Source of the DNA: Paramagnetospirillum marisnigri | GTDB taxonomy: Bacteria > Pseudomonadota > Alphaproteobacteria > Rhodospirillales > Magnetospirillaceae | DNA length: 64,000 nucleotides | Assembly (NCBI RefSeq): GCF_001650715.1 | Contig: NZ_LWQT01000055.1 | Coordinates: 216,791-280,790, forward strand | Reading direction: 5' to 3' | Shown: positions 44,347-53,193 of the stretch, piece by piece | How positions within the stretch are numbered: the first letter of the stretch is position 1 | Layout of the letters: every line of letters begins with the position of its first letter | Translations under genes and position numbers: made by a program | Notes under the pieces: generated by a model | Told to the model about the DNA's origin: nothing | The model's input: the letters and a program-made list of their open reading frames with translations, nothing else | Databases searched by the model: none

Positions 44347-44741
44347 GGGCGGAGCCTCGGTCTGGGGGTCTGGTCTCTCTTACAGTCTTTAAGGTTTAGA
44401 TGAAAGGTGGCTGTGGTTGGTTGATGCCTGTGGATGACGGGGATTAGCCTTAGTCCACATCTCATCCCCAGGATGGCCAAGCCGGACGCGATTCAGTGGT
44501 CCGACCTGGGGAAAACACCGACACCGCCTTGATTCCGCGCGATGAAACGGCATCTGAGTGACATGGATAACCCCTGGAAAGGACGTGTGAAAGGCATGAA
44601 TTCACGCTATTCTCGATGACGGGAGGATCGGTTTTGGACAGGCGGACCACCCCGGGGGCGAAAAACAGGCCAGCGGGGAGCGTTTTTGTCCCTTTTCCGA
44701 AACCCCCGGCTTATCCCCGGACTTAAGGCTTATCCACAGGC
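44347..44741. other. oriC: Putative chromosomal replication origin oriC
   Basis: A 395-bp gap between divergent hemE and ppsR, the place of the origin in Caulobacter and relatives. A perfect DnaA box TTATCCACA lies at 44730-44738. One-mismatch boxes are TGTGGATGA (44429-44437, reverse) and others such as TCATCCCCA (44462-44470), TTATCCCCG (44711-44719) and CATGGATAA (44562-44570, reverse). An AT-richer stretch near 44385-44405 could unwind. No gene is seen. Confidence 0.75.
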
Positions 44742-45578
44742 ATGAAGAGCTTTCACCTCCATCTCGTTTCCGACGCCACCGGCGAAACCGTGACCTCGGT
44801 GGCGCGGGCCTGCCTGGTCCAGTTCGAAGGTGTCCAGCCCATTCAGCACAACTGGTGGCTGGTTCGCACTCAGGGCCAGGTGGAACGGGTCATCGCCGGA
44901 ATCGAGGACAATCCCGGGCTGGTGATGTTCACCCTGGTGGATGGTGGAGTGCGTGGCCTGCTGGAAGAGGCCTGCCGCCATCGCGGCATACCCAGCATCT
45001 CCCTGCTGGACCCGGCCATGGCGGGGCTGTCGGCCTTCCTGGGGGAACAGGTCAACGCCTTGCCCGGTCGCCAGTATCAGATGGATGCCGAGTATTTCCG
45101 CCGCATCGACGCCATGCAGTTCACCTTGTCCCATGACGATGGCCAGCTGATCGAGCTGGTGGAGGACGCGGATATCGTCCTGGTGGGGGTGTCGCGCTCG
45201 TCCAAGACTCCCACCTCCATGTATCTCGCCAATCGCGGCCTCAAATGCGCCAATTATCCGCTGGTGCCGGGCGTGCCGTTGCCGCCCGAGTTGGAACGGG
45301 CGAAAAAGCCGCTGGTGGTAGGCCTGACCAAGGACCCCAAGAGCCTGGCCGATATCCGTCGCGCCCGGCTGCGCCTGCTCAATCAGGAGGAAGAGGCCGA
45401 TTACGCCCAGTTCGAGAAGGTGAAGGAAGAAGTGCAGGCGGCGCGGCGCCTGTTCACCCGCCTGGGCTGGCCGGTGGTGGATGTGACACGGCGCTCCATC
45501 GAGGAGGCCTCGGCCGCCATCATCCAGCTTCACGCCAAGCATCTGGAAAAGCGCGCCGCCGAACAGGGGACAGTATGA
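44742..45578 (+). CDS. ppsR: Pyruvate, phosphate dikinase / PEP synthase regulatory protein (DUF299)
   Basis: A 278-residue ADP-dependent kinase and phosphorylase controlling PEP synthase or PPDK. It has FHLHLVSDATGETV at the start, the P-loop-like GVSRSSKTPTSMYLA (residues about 150-164) and GLTKDPKSLADIRRARL. First gene of a tightly overlapping operon pointing away from oriC. Confidence 0.93.
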   Translation: MKSFHLHLVSDATGETVTSVARACLVQFEGVQPIQHNWWLVRTQGQVERVIAGIEDNPGLVMFTLVDGGVRGLLEEACRHRGIPSISLLDPAMAGLSAFLGEQVNALPGRQYQMDAEYFRRIDAMQFTLSHDDGQLIELVEDADIVLVGVSRSSKTPTSMYLANRGLKCANYPLVPGVPLPPELERAKKPLVVGLTKDPKSLADIRRARLRLLNQEEEADYAQFEKVKEEVQAARRLFTRLGWPVVDVTRRSIEEASAAIIQLHAKHLEKRAAEQGTV

Positions 45579-46165
45579 TCATTCTCGCTTCCGCCAGCCC
45601 GGCGCGGCGCGCCATGCTGGATTCCGCCGGAGTTTCCCTGGCCGTGGACGTGGCCGGGGTGGACGAGGAGGCGGTCAAGCAAGCCCTGCGCCTGGAGACC
45701 GGCAATCCGCTGCGGGTGGCGGAAACCCTGGCCGAGTTGAAGGCGATCAAGGTTTCCGCCCGCCATCCGGGGATGCTGGTGCTGGGCGCCGACCAGATGC
45801 TCGATTACGACGGTATCTGGTTCGACAAGCCCAAGACTCGGGATGACGCCCGCCACCAGTTGAAGATGCTGCGCCATCATACCCATCGGCTCAGCAGTGC
45901 CGTGGTGGCGGCCAAGGATGGCCGCCGGGTGTGGTATCACGCCGAGCAGGCGCGCCTGACCATGCGCAATTTCTCCGATGCTTTCCTGGAGCATTATCTG
46001 GAACGGGTGGGCGAGGCCGCCCTGGGCACGGTGGGGGCCTATCAGCTGGAAGGGCTGGGGGCACAATTGTTCCTGTCGGTGGAAGGCGACTTCTTCACTG
46101 TGCTGGGCCTGCCCCTGCTGCCGGTGCTGGACTTCCTGCGCGAGAACGGGGAGTTGACTCAATGA
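45575..46165 (+). CDS. maf: Maf-like nucleoside triphosphate pyrophosphatase
   Basis: A 196-residue pyrophosphatase that removes non-canonical or modified nucleotides. It has ILASASPARRAMLDSAG, where S-x-R binds the phosphate, VLGADQML with the catalytic Asp, and FGTxGAYQLEG-type residues (LGTVGAYQLEG). ATGA overlaps on both sides with ppsR and aroE. Confidence 0.92.
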   Translation: MIILASASPARRAMLDSAGVSLAVDVAGVDEEAVKQALRLETGNPLRVAETLAELKAIKVSARHPGMLVLGADQMLDYDGIWFDKPKTRDDARHQLKMLRHHTHRLSSAVVAAKDGRRVWYHAEQARLTMRNFSDAFLEHYLERVGEAALGTVGAYQLEGLGAQLFLSVEGDFFTVLGLPLLPVLDFLRENGELTQ

Positions 46166-46995
46166 TCTCTGGCAAGGCCAAACTGGCTGGGGTGATGGGC
46201 TGGCCGGTCTCCCATTCCCGTTCGCCCCGCCTGCACGGCTTCTGGCTGCAAAGCCTGGGGATCGACGGCGCCTATGTGCCGCTGGCGGTGGCGCCCGACG
46301 ATCTGGCCACGGCGCTGCATGCCCTGCCCCGGCTGGGCTTTCGCGGCTGCAACCTCACGGTTCCCCATAAGGAAGCGGCTTTGGGGCTGGTGCACGAGGT
46401 CGAGCCGCTGGCTCGGCGCATCGGCGCGATCAACACCATCATGGTCGAGGACGATGGCCGGTTGATCGGTCGCAACACCGACGCCTTCGGCTTCCTGGAA
46501 AATTTGCGGCGGGGGGCGCCCGGCTGGGCGCCCCCCGCCGGTCCCGCCGTGGTGATCGGTGCCGGCGGCGCGGCGCGGGCGGTGGTGGCGGCGTTGAGCG
46601 ATGCCGGGGTGCCGGAGATCCATCTCGCCAATCGGGGTCGCGACCGCGCCGAAAAACTGGCCGCCGATCTGGGCGGGCCAGTGACGGTGGTGGACTGGAA
46701 TCGGCGTGGGCTGGCCCTCGACGGCGCCGCCCTGCTGGTCAATACCACCACCCTGGGCATGACCGGCCAGCCCGCCCTCGATCTCGACCTTTCGGCCATG
46801 CCGGTCACGGCGGTGGTCAATGATATCGTCTATGCCCCGTTGGAAACCGAGTTGCTGGCCCGGGCCAAGGCCCGGGGCAATCCGGTGGTGGACGGGCTGG
46901 GCATGCTGCTGTGGCAGGCGGTGCCCGGCTTCGAGGCCTGGTTCGGCACCCGGCCCCAGGTCAATGACGCCTTGCGGGACTTCGTCCTGGCATGA
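46162..46995 (+). CDS. aroE: Shikimate dehydrogenase
   Basis: A 277-residue NADPH enzyme of aromatic amino acid synthesis. It has VMGWPVSHSRSPRLHGFWL with the catalytic region, NLTVPHKEAAL (catalytic Lys), GAINTIM, GRNTDAFGF and the nucleotide-binding GAGGAARAVVAAL. Overlaps maf and coaE by 4 nt. Confidence 0.95.
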   Translation: MISGKAKLAGVMGWPVSHSRSPRLHGFWLQSLGIDGAYVPLAVAPDDLATALHALPRLGFRGCNLTVPHKEAALGLVHEVEPLARRIGAINTIMVEDDGRLIGRNTDAFGFLENLRRGAPGWAPPAGPAVVIGAGGAARAVVAALSDAGVPEIHLANRGRDRAEKLAADLGGPVTVVDWNRRGLALDGAALLVNTTTLGMTGQPALDLDLSAMPVTAVVNDIVYAPLETELLARAKARGNPVVDGLGMLLWQAVPGFEAWFGTRPQVNDALRDFVLA

Positions 46996-47597
46996 GGATA
47001 CTCGGCCTGACCGGGTCCATCGGCATGGGCAAGACCACGGCCGCGGCCATGCTGCGCCGCCTGCGGGTGCCGGTGCACGACGCCGACGCCACCGTGCATG
47101 CCCTGTTCGCGCCGGGTGGCGCGGCGGTGGCGGCGGTGGATGCCGCCTTTCCCGGCGTGGTCAAGGACGGCGCGGTGGACCGCAAGGCGCTGGGTGCCGT
47201 GGTCTTCTCCGATTCGGTGGCGCTGAAACGGCTGGAAGCCATCGTCCACCCCCTGGTACGGGCGGCCGAGCGGCGCTTCCTCGCCCGCTGCCGCCGTTTG
47301 CGCCAATCCCTGGTGGTGCTCGACGTGCCGCTGCTGTTCGAGGGCGGTGGCTGGAAGAACTGCGACAAGGTGGCGGTGGTCACCGCGCCCGCTTTTCTTC
47401 AGGCTCAGCGGGTGCTGGCCCGGCCGGGCATGACCGAGGAACGGCTGAAAGCCATCCTGGCCAAGCAGATGCCCGATGTGGAGAAGCGCAAGCGCGCCGA
47501 TTTCGTGATACAGACCGGTCTGGGCAAGGCCTTTGCCCTGCGACGGCTGAGGGCGGCGGTCGCCATGATGAAAAGACAGGATAATGACCACGGATAA
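46992..47597 (+). CDS. coaE: Dephospho-CoA kinase
   Basis: A 201-residue kinase for the last step of CoA synthesis. It has the P loop GLTGSIGMGKTT, DADATVHALF and VVLDVPLLFEGGGW. ATGA overlap with aroE. The 3' end is followed by an interspersed repeat. Confidence 0.95.
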   Translation: MRILGLTGSIGMGKTTAAAMLRRLRVPVHDADATVHALFAPGGAAVAAVDAAFPGVVKDGAVDRKALGAVVFSDSVALKRLEAIVHPLVRAAERRFLARCRRLRQSLVVLDVPLLFEGGGWKNCDKVAVVTAPAFLQAQRVLARPGMTEERLKAILAKQMPDVEKRKRADFVIQTGLGKAFALRRLRAAVAMMKRQDNDHG

Positions 47598-47663
47598 ACA
47601 CAGATCCCCGCGACGCGGGACACAGATGAAAATATATCTGTGTTCATTCGTGTTTATTCGTGG
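47587..47663. repeat. Interspersed inverted repeat between coaE and dnaQ
   Basis: The left arm CCACGGATAAACACAGAT (47587-47604) pairs with a right arm (47636-47663) whose complement reads CCACGAATAAACACGAAT. CCACGAATAAACACGAAT-type units are known as dispersed repeats in several phyla. A CCCGCGACGCGGG hairpin lies between the arms. Confidence 0.7.
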
Positions 47664-47695
47664 ACCTAATGAACGGCCTGATGGGATCAGACTCC

Positions 47696-48376
47696 ATGCG
47701 TGAGATCGTGCTCGATACCGAAACGACCGGCTTCGATCCGCTGTCGGGCCATCGGTTGGTGGAAATCGGCTGTGTCGAGCTGTTCAACCACCTGCCCACC
47801 GGCGAGGTGTTCCATCGCTATCTCAATCCCGAACGCGATATGCCGGAAGAGGCCTTCAAGGTTCACGGATTGTCGGCGGAATTCCTCTCGGACAAGCCGC
47901 TCTTCGCCGAGGTGGTCTCGGATTTCATGGCTTTCATCGCCGATTCGGTGCTGGTGATCCACAACGCTGAATTCGACATGCGCTTCATCAATGCCGAGCT
48001 GGCGCGGCTGGGCTTCCAGACCCTGCCCATGAGCCGCTCCATCGACACCGTCGCCATGGCGCGCAAGCGCTTTCCCGGTGCCCAGGCCAATCTGGACGCC
48101 CTGTGCCGCCGCTTCGACATAGACAACACCCACCGCACCCATCACGGCGCGCTTCTCGATGCCGAATTGCTGGCCGAGGTCTATCTTCAGCTGATCGGCG
48201 GGCGTCAGCCCGGTCTGGAACTGGGGGTGAGCAAGGCCAGCGGCCCGGCCGAGGGCGAGCGCCGCATCGAGCGGGTGGCCCGCCCGGCCCGGAGCTTCGC
48301 GCCCACCGAGGACGAGGCGCAAGCCCACGCCACCTTCCTCGGCAAGCTGAAAAACCCGATCTGGCTCAGGGATTAA
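47696..48376 (+). CDS. dnaQ: DNA polymerase III epsilon subunit (3'-5' exonuclease)
   Basis: A 226-residue proofreading exonuclease. DEDDh motifs are visible: VLDTETTGFD (Exo I), HNAEFDMRFI (Exo II) and HHGALLDAELLAEVY (Exo III with His). The C-terminal extension after residue 190 would bind the alpha subunit. ATG 47696 begins at the motif-proximal REIVLDTETTG. Confidence 0.94.
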   Translation: MREIVLDTETTGFDPLSGHRLVEIGCVELFNHLPTGEVFHRYLNPERDMPEEAFKVHGLSAEFLSDKPLFAEVVSDFMAFIADSVLVIHNAEFDMRFINAELARLGFQTLPMSRSIDTVAMARKRFPGAQANLDALCRRFDIDNTHRTHHGALLDAELLAEVYLQLIGGRQPGLELGVSKASGPAEGERRIERVARPARSFAPTEDEAQAHATFLGKLKNPIWLRD

Positions 48377-48410
48377 GCCTATTCGGATTTGGTCGACTCG
48401 ATTTCCCTAA

Positions 48411-48472
48411 TCGTCACCCTCGGGCTTGACCCGAGGGTCCATGGATGGCCGGGTCGAGCCCGGCCATGACGA
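48411..48472. repeat. 62-bp double-hairpin element, copy 1
   Basis: Two adjacent stems: CCCTCGGG...CCCGAGGG and TGGCCGGG...CCCGGCCA. The copy at 60732-60793 has the same layout with paired (compensatory) changes. It sits between convergent dnaQ and secB and may act as a bidirectional terminator. Confidence 0.8.
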
Positions 48473-48486
48473 ATACTCGCCGGAGA

Positions 48487-48960
48487 TTAGGCGTTGCCGA
48501 CCGGCTGCTGCGCCGAAATCTCTTCCAGCCGCGAGCGGTAGAGCGCGACGAAGTCCAGCGGCTGCAACATCAGCGGCGGGAAGCCGCCGTCGCGGGTCAT
48601 GTCGGCGACGATGTTGCGGGCGAAGGGGAACAGCAGGCGCGGGCATTCGATCATCAGCACCGGATGCATCTGCTCTTCCGGGAAATTGACCGTGAACAGG
48701 CCGGCATAGTCCAGTTCCAGGATGAACAGCGGCTTGGACGGCAGCTTGGCCTCGATGCGCATGTGCAGCACCACCTCGAACAGGTTCGGACCCAGATTGG
48801 TGGCGTTCACGTCCACATGGATCGGAATTTCCGGGTTTTCGTTCTTCTGCTCCATGAACACCTGCGGCGCGGCCGGGACCTCAAAGGACAAGTCCTTGAT
48901 GTACTGGCCATTGATCTGCAGCTGGGGCAGTTCGGCCTGCGGCGTCGGGGTGTCGGTCAT
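48487..48960 (-). CDS. secB: Protein-export chaperone SecB
   Basis: A 157-residue tetrameric chaperone that keeps precursors unfolded for SecA. It has QYIKDLSFEVPAAPQVF, ILELDYAGLFTV, LMIECPRLLFPFARNIV and DGGFPPLMLQPLDFVALY. ATG 48960 follows AGGAGG; a longer frame upstream is not conserved. Confidence 0.95.
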   Translation of the reverse strand: MTDTPTPQAELPQLQINGQYIKDLSFEVPAAPQVFMEQKNENPEIPIHVDVNATNLGPNLFEVVLHMRIEAKLPSKPLFILELDYAGLFTVNFPEEQMHPVLMIECPRLLFPFARNIVADMTRDGGFPPLMLQPLDFVALYRSRLEEISAQQPVGNA

Positions 48961-49033
48961 CCTGATCCTCCTGGTGGTGTCTTGGTCGCCTTGGCGGGCG
49001 GTATTCTCAGCCAAGGGGGGTAGCACGGATCGC

Positions 49034-49498
49034 CTATGGCTCCAAGTGTTTGGTGTCGGCGGGCGGCGGTTCCGGCTCCACCACGGTGTAATCCCCGTCG
49101 ATGGTCACCGGTCCCGAGGCCGGTCCGGTGCTGGCACCCGGCATCACCACCAGGCGCAGCGCCATCTGCTCGCGAATCAGGCGGCGCACCGGCGGCAGCA
49201 GCAGCAACAGGCCAAGAGCGTCGGAAATGAAGCCGGGCAGGATCAGCAGGACCCCCGATGCCGCCAGGAACAGGCCGTCGAACGCCGCCTGCAACGGAAC
49301 CTCTCCCTGTTGCAGGCGGGCGCGGGCATTGAGCAGCACCGCCAGACCGAGATTGCGCAGAATGGCTGTACCGAGGAGGACAGCCGCCACGGTCAGGCCG
49401 ATGACACTCCAGGCGCCGATGACCTCGGCCGCCCGGATCCAGGCCATGATTTCCATCACGGGCAGGGCGAGGACTGCCACGCCGATCAACCATCCCAT
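49034..49498 (-). CDS. fxsA: FxsA-family membrane protein
   Basis: A 154-residue inner-membrane protein with three or four helices and the family motifs EIMAWIRAAEVIGAWSVI, ARLQQGEVPLQAAFDGLFL and LLILPGFISDALGLLLLLP. In E. coli FxsA alleviates F-plasmid exclusion of T7. Divergent from the Tim44-like gene. Confidence 0.9.
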   Translation of the reverse strand: MGWLIGVAVLALPVMEIMAWIRAAEVIGAWSVIGLTVAAVLLGTAILRNLGLAVLLNARARLQQGEVPLQAAFDGLFLAASGVLLILPGFISDALGLLLLLPPVRRLIREQMALRLVVMPGASTGPASGPVTIDGDYTVVEPEPPPADTKHLEP

Positions 49499-49575
49499 GC
49501 TTGCTCTTTCTCCAAACCGGCCTTATGTCTTGAATGACGCGGGCGACGCTCGTCAGCCTAACCCGGACCTGATCC

Positions 49576-50235
49576 ATGAACGACGGTTTCCATCTTCTCG
49601 ACATCGTTTTTTTCGCCATGATCGCCGCTTTTCTGGTGTTGCGGCTGCGCAGCGTGCTGGGAAAGCGCACCGGCCATGAACGGCCGCCGGAAAAATGGAC
49701 GGCGGCCGAGCCTGAAACCGCCGAGGTGATCGATCTGGCGCAGATGCGTCGCTCGGCCTTCGAGCCAGCGGCGGAGTCCCCCATGGGGCGCGGTCTGGCC
49801 GCCATCCGCGGCGCCGATCGCGGCTTCGACCTGGATGGATTCCTGGGTGGTGCCCGGGCGGCCTTCGAAATGATCGTCGGTGCCTTCGCCGCCGGAGACA
49901 AGGCCACCTTGAAGCCGCTGCTGGCCCCCGAGGTCTATCGCCACTTCGCCGACGCCATCGATACCCGCGCCCGCAACGGCGAGAGTCTGACCACCGAACT
50001 GGTGGGCATCCGCTCGGTCCAGCCAATCGAAGCCCGCCTGGACGATGGTTTCGCGGTGGTGACGCTGCGCATCGTCAGCGAGCAGGTCAATGCCTTGACC
50101 AGCCATGACGGCCAGATCATCGAAGGCAGCCGCGACCGGGTGGTGGATGTGATCGACGAATGGACCTTCCGCCGCGACACCCGCTCCTCCGATCCCAACT
50201 GGCTGCTGGCCGCCACCCGCACCCCCGAGGAATGA
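49576..50235 (+). CDS. Tim44/TimA-like protein
   Basis: A 219-residue protein with one N-terminal membrane helix (about 6-24) and a C-terminal Tim44-like NTF2-fold domain: FDLDGFLGGARAAFEMIVGAFAAGD, LLAPEVYRHFADAI and DVIDEWTFRRDTRSSDPNW. Alphaproteobacterial relatives (TimA) lie at the inner membrane next to secB, as here. The stop overlaps the mltA start. Confidence 0.88.
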   Translation: MNDGFHLLDIVFFAMIAAFLVLRLRSVLGKRTGHERPPEKWTAAEPETAEVIDLAQMRRSAFEPAAESPMGRGLAAIRGADRGFDLDGFLGGARAAFEMIVGAFAAGDKATLKPLLAPEVYRHFADAIDTRARNGESLTTELVGIRSVQPIEARLDDGFAVVTLRIVSEQVNALTSHDGQIIEGSRDRVVDVIDEWTFRRDTRSSDPNWLLAATRTPEE

Positions 50236-51425
50236 GCATGCGCCGTTTCGGACTGGCGGCTTTGCTGCTCGGCTCCGTCGTGGCCTGCGCGCCGGTGGAG
50301 AAGCCGCCCGAGCCGCTGGCTCCGGGCGCCGGGCGTCTCAGCCTGACTCCCACGGCGTTCGGGCAGTTGGCGGGGTGGTCCGAGGATGCCGCCGCCCAGG
50401 TGCTTCCCGCCCTCAAGCGCTCCTGTGATCGCATCACCAGGCTGCCGGTGGACCGTTCCATCGGTTTCGACGGCGTGGGCGGCACCGCCGCCGACTGGTA
50501 TTCCCCCTGTTCCGCCGCCGCCCGGGTGCCCGATGGCGATCACGGCGCGGCGCGGGCCATGTTCGAGGCCTGGTTCAGTCCCTGGCAGGTATCGGATCAG
50601 GACAAGGCGGACGGCCTGTTCACCGGCTATTTCGAACCGGAAATCCGGGGATCGCGCGTGCGCCAGGGCCGTTTCACCACGCCCATCCACGGCAAGCCCA
50701 GCGATCTGGTCACGGTGGATCTGTCCAAGTTCCGGCCTGACCTGCCCGGCGAGCAACTGGTGGGGCGGCTGGAGGGATCAAAGCTGGTGCCCTATCCCGC
50801 CCGCGCCGAGATCGAGGCGGGCGCCATCGACACTAAGGCGCCGGTGGTGGCCTGGACCGACGATCCGGTGGATTTCGCCATCATGCAGATCCAGGGATCC
50901 GGCCGGGTGCGCCTCGACGACGGCAGCGTCATCCGCCTGGGCGTGGCCGGCAGCAATGGCCATAAATTCCTCGGCATCGGCAAGATCCTCAAGGATGAGG
51001 GCAAGTTGGGGACCGACACCTCCATGCCCGCCATCCGCGCCTGGCTGAAGGCCAATGGAGCGCAGGCCCGCGGCCTGATGGCCCGCAATCCCCGTTATAT
51101 CTTCTACGGCCTCAACCAGGGCGACGGCCCCTTGGGCACCGAGGGCGTGGCGTTGACTCCCGAGCGTTCGCTGGCGGTGGACCCGCGCTTCATTCCCCTG
51201 GGCTCGCCGGTCTGGGTCGAGACCACCGACCCGAAGGGTCGGCCGCTGCGCCGGTTGATGATGGCCCAGGATACCGGCGCCGCCATCAAGGGACCGGTGC
51301 GCGGCGACATCTTCTGGGGGGCGGGGGAAGCCGCCTTCGATATGGCCGGGCGCATGAAGAGCACCGGTCGGCTGACCCTGCTGCTGCCCAAGGCCCGCAG
51401 CCCGCGCATGGCGGCATATCCTTGA
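50232..51425 (+). CDS. mltA: Membrane-bound lytic murein transglycosylase A
   Basis: A 397-residue outer-membrane lipoprotein that cleaves peptidoglycan. The lipobox SVVAC lies near residue 19-23. The MltA domain contains GLFTGYFEPEIRGS and IQGSGRVRLDDGS. The 3D domain at the end has AQDTGAAIKGPVRGDIFWG with the catalytic aspartates. ATG at 50232 overlaps the preceding stop. Confidence 0.93.
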   Translation: MSMRRFGLAALLLGSVVACAPVEKPPEPLAPGAGRLSLTPTAFGQLAGWSEDAAAQVLPALKRSCDRITRLPVDRSIGFDGVGGTAADWYSPCSAAARVPDGDHGAARAMFEAWFSPWQVSDQDKADGLFTGYFEPEIRGSRVRQGRFTTPIHGKPSDLVTVDLSKFRPDLPGEQLVGRLEGSKLVPYPARAEIEAGAIDTKAPVVAWTDDPVDFAIMQIQGSGRVRLDDGSVIRLGVAGSNGHKFLGIGKILKDEGKLGTDTSMPAIRAWLKANGAQARGLMARNPRYIFYGLNQGDGPLGTEGVALTPERSLAVDPRFIPLGSPVWVETTDPKGRPLRRLMMAQDTGAAIKGPVRGDIFWGAGEAAFDMAGRMKSTGRLTLLLPKARSPRMAAYP

Positions 51426-51542
51426 ATTAGGGCGCGGATGCGCCGATCCAATGTCATCGCACCCTAAGCGCCTCTTGCCAAGCGCGGCCGCCTTGTCCAT
51501 CCTTCGCATCATTATGCAGACCAGCCGAGGGATCTTGGCCCC

Positions 51543-52256
51543 ATGAGCCAGTTGATGGCCGAATGGCGCCAGCGCAAGCAACGCGAGGACGACCAACTGC
51601 ACGACCAGCTGCGCGGTGCCGTCGGCGCCGGGCGGGTGCAGGTATTCACCGATCCCCGCGTGCTCGACTTTCCCGGCTCGCCGGTGCACCAGCACTGGGA
51701 CCACCTGCTGCCGCTCACCGGGTTGATGACCCTGGCGCTGGTCGTTTTGCTGGCCACCAATGTGGTGGTGGGCATCGTGGTGATGACGAGCTGCACCCTG
51801 ATCCATGTCTTCGGCAGCCGCCACTATGTGGCCTGGCGGCTGAAGACGCGGGCTTCCGCCTATATGCTGGCCGATGCGGTCCAGTTCCAGACCCTGTGGC
51901 AGATGGGCGGCGTCGCCCTGGTGGTGCGGGGCGGCAACGAGCCGCCATGCCTGGCGCCCAAGGGCGACTGGCGCAAATTCATTCGCCGCAATCTGGGCGA
52001 GGGCGAGGGACAGAAGCCCGAACCCATGGCCAATGCTCCGGTTCCCACCCGTCACATGGCCTCGCCGCCACCACCACCGCCGCCACCCATGGTCGAGCCC
52101 GAGCCGGAGCCCATGGCCGACGCGGTGGAACCGGAAGCCGAGCTGATGCCGCCGTCCGCCCCGGAACCGCCCCGGACCCATTGGGAGTCCATCGATGACG
52201 GGCCACCGCGCGACGCTGTCACGCCGCCCCCATCCTCCTCCTCGTCATCGCAATGA
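51543..52256 (+). CDS. Hypothetical membrane protein, 237 aa, proline-rich tail
   Basis: A charged N-terminus (MAEWRQRKQREDDQLH) precedes two hydrophobic helices (about 60-100), a short basic region (WRKFIRRNLG) and a low-complexity tail of prolines, acidic residues and a final serine run. No family recognised. Overlaps the Smr gene by 4 nt, so co-translated. Confidence 0.6.
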   Translation: MSQLMAEWRQRKQREDDQLHDQLRGAVGAGRVQVFTDPRVLDFPGSPVHQHWDHLLPLTGLMTLALVVLLATNVVVGIVVMTSCTLIHVFGSRHYVAWRLKTRASAYMLADAVQFQTLWQMGGVALVVRGGNEPPCLAPKGDWRKFIRRNLGEGEGQKPEPMANAPVPTRHMASPPPPPPPPMVEPEPEPMADAVEPEAELMPPSAPEPPRTHWESIDDGPPRDAVTPPPSSSSSSQ

Positions 52257-52837
52257 GCCGCGCCCGGCTGGTGGAGCCGCGCCAGCCCCGGCGCCGGGCG
52301 GTGACCGACGACGAAATCCGCATCTGGCGCTCGGTGGTCCAGGACGCCAAGCCGCTGCCCGGTCGCGCCGTTCCCGCCGAGCCCGCCACCGCGCCGCCCG
52401 AAGCCAAGCCCTCGCCCCCCCCTCCCCCGGGTGAAGCTCCCCGCCGCCCCTCGGCTCATCCGCCGGTTCCCGGCCGCCATGCGGGACTGTCCGATCTCAG
52501 CCACGGCCACACGCCAGGTCTCGACCGTCGGTCGGCCGAGCGCATGAAGCGCGGCGAGATGGTGATCGAGGCCGCCATCGACCTGCACGGCCATACCCAG
52601 GACGTGGCCCATGGCGAGTTGATCGCCTTCATCCAGCGCGCCTGGACCGCCGGGCGCCGCTGCGTGCTGGTGGTCACCGGCAAGGGCATGAAGGGCAGCG
52701 GCGTGCTCAAGCATCAGGTGCCGCGCTGGCTCAACCAGTCGCCCTTGCGCGAACGCATTCTCGGCTTTTCCTATGCCCGGCCCCATCACGGCGGCGACGG
52801 CGCCCTGTATGTGCTGGTGCGGAGGCAGCGGGGATGA
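52253..52837 (+). CDS. Smr-domain protein
   Basis: A 194-residue protein. A disordered proline-rich N-terminus is followed by an Smr (MutS2 C-terminal-type) domain from about residue 105: IDLHGHTQDVAHGELI, VLVVTGKGMKGSGVLK and SYARPHHGGDGALYVLVRR. The DLHG and TGKG motifs are those of Smr endonucleases. Overlaps both neighbours by 4 nt. Confidence 0.9.
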   Translation: MSRARLVEPRQPRRRAVTDDEIRIWRSVVQDAKPLPGRAVPAEPATAPPEAKPSPPPPPGEAPRRPSAHPPVPGRHAGLSDLSHGHTPGLDRRSAERMKRGEMVIEAAIDLHGHTQDVAHGELIAFIQRAWTAGRRCVLVVTGKGMKGSGVLKHQVPRWLNQSPLRERILGFSYARPHHGGDGALYVLVRRQRG

Positions 52838-53193
52838 CCCCGTTCGGCGCCCGGATCCGCGCCCTGCGCGAAGCCAAGGGTATCGCGCTGAAGACCATGG
52901 CCGCTGATCTGCATGTCTCGGCCGCCTATCTTTCCGCACTGGAACACGGCCATCGCGGCAAGCCCGCTCCCGGTCTGGTGATGCAGATCTGCGGCTATCT
53001 CGATTGCATCTGGGACGAGGCGGAAGAGTTGAAGGCCCTGGCCGAGCTGTCGCATCCCAAGGTCACCCTGGATACTTCCGGCCTGACTCCGGCCAAGACC
53101 GAACTGGCCAACCGGTTGGGGGCGACGCTAAGACGGATGCCGACCGAAACGGTGGAGCTTCTATTGGCCGTCCTGCGTGATCAGGCGGAATGA
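52834..53193 (+). CDS. XRE-family transcriptional regulator
   Basis: A 119-residue protein with an N-terminal helix-turn-helix (IRALREAKGIALKTMAADLHVSAAYLSALEHG) and a short C-terminal dimer region. Last gene of the mltA operon. Its final 33 bp overlap the convergent Crp-type gene. Confidence 0.88.
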   Translation: MTPFGARIRALREAKGIALKTMAADLHVSAAYLSALEHGHRGKPAPGLVMQICGYLDCIWDEAEELKALAELSHPKVTLDTSGLTPAKTELANRLGATLRRMPTETVELLLAVLRDQAE

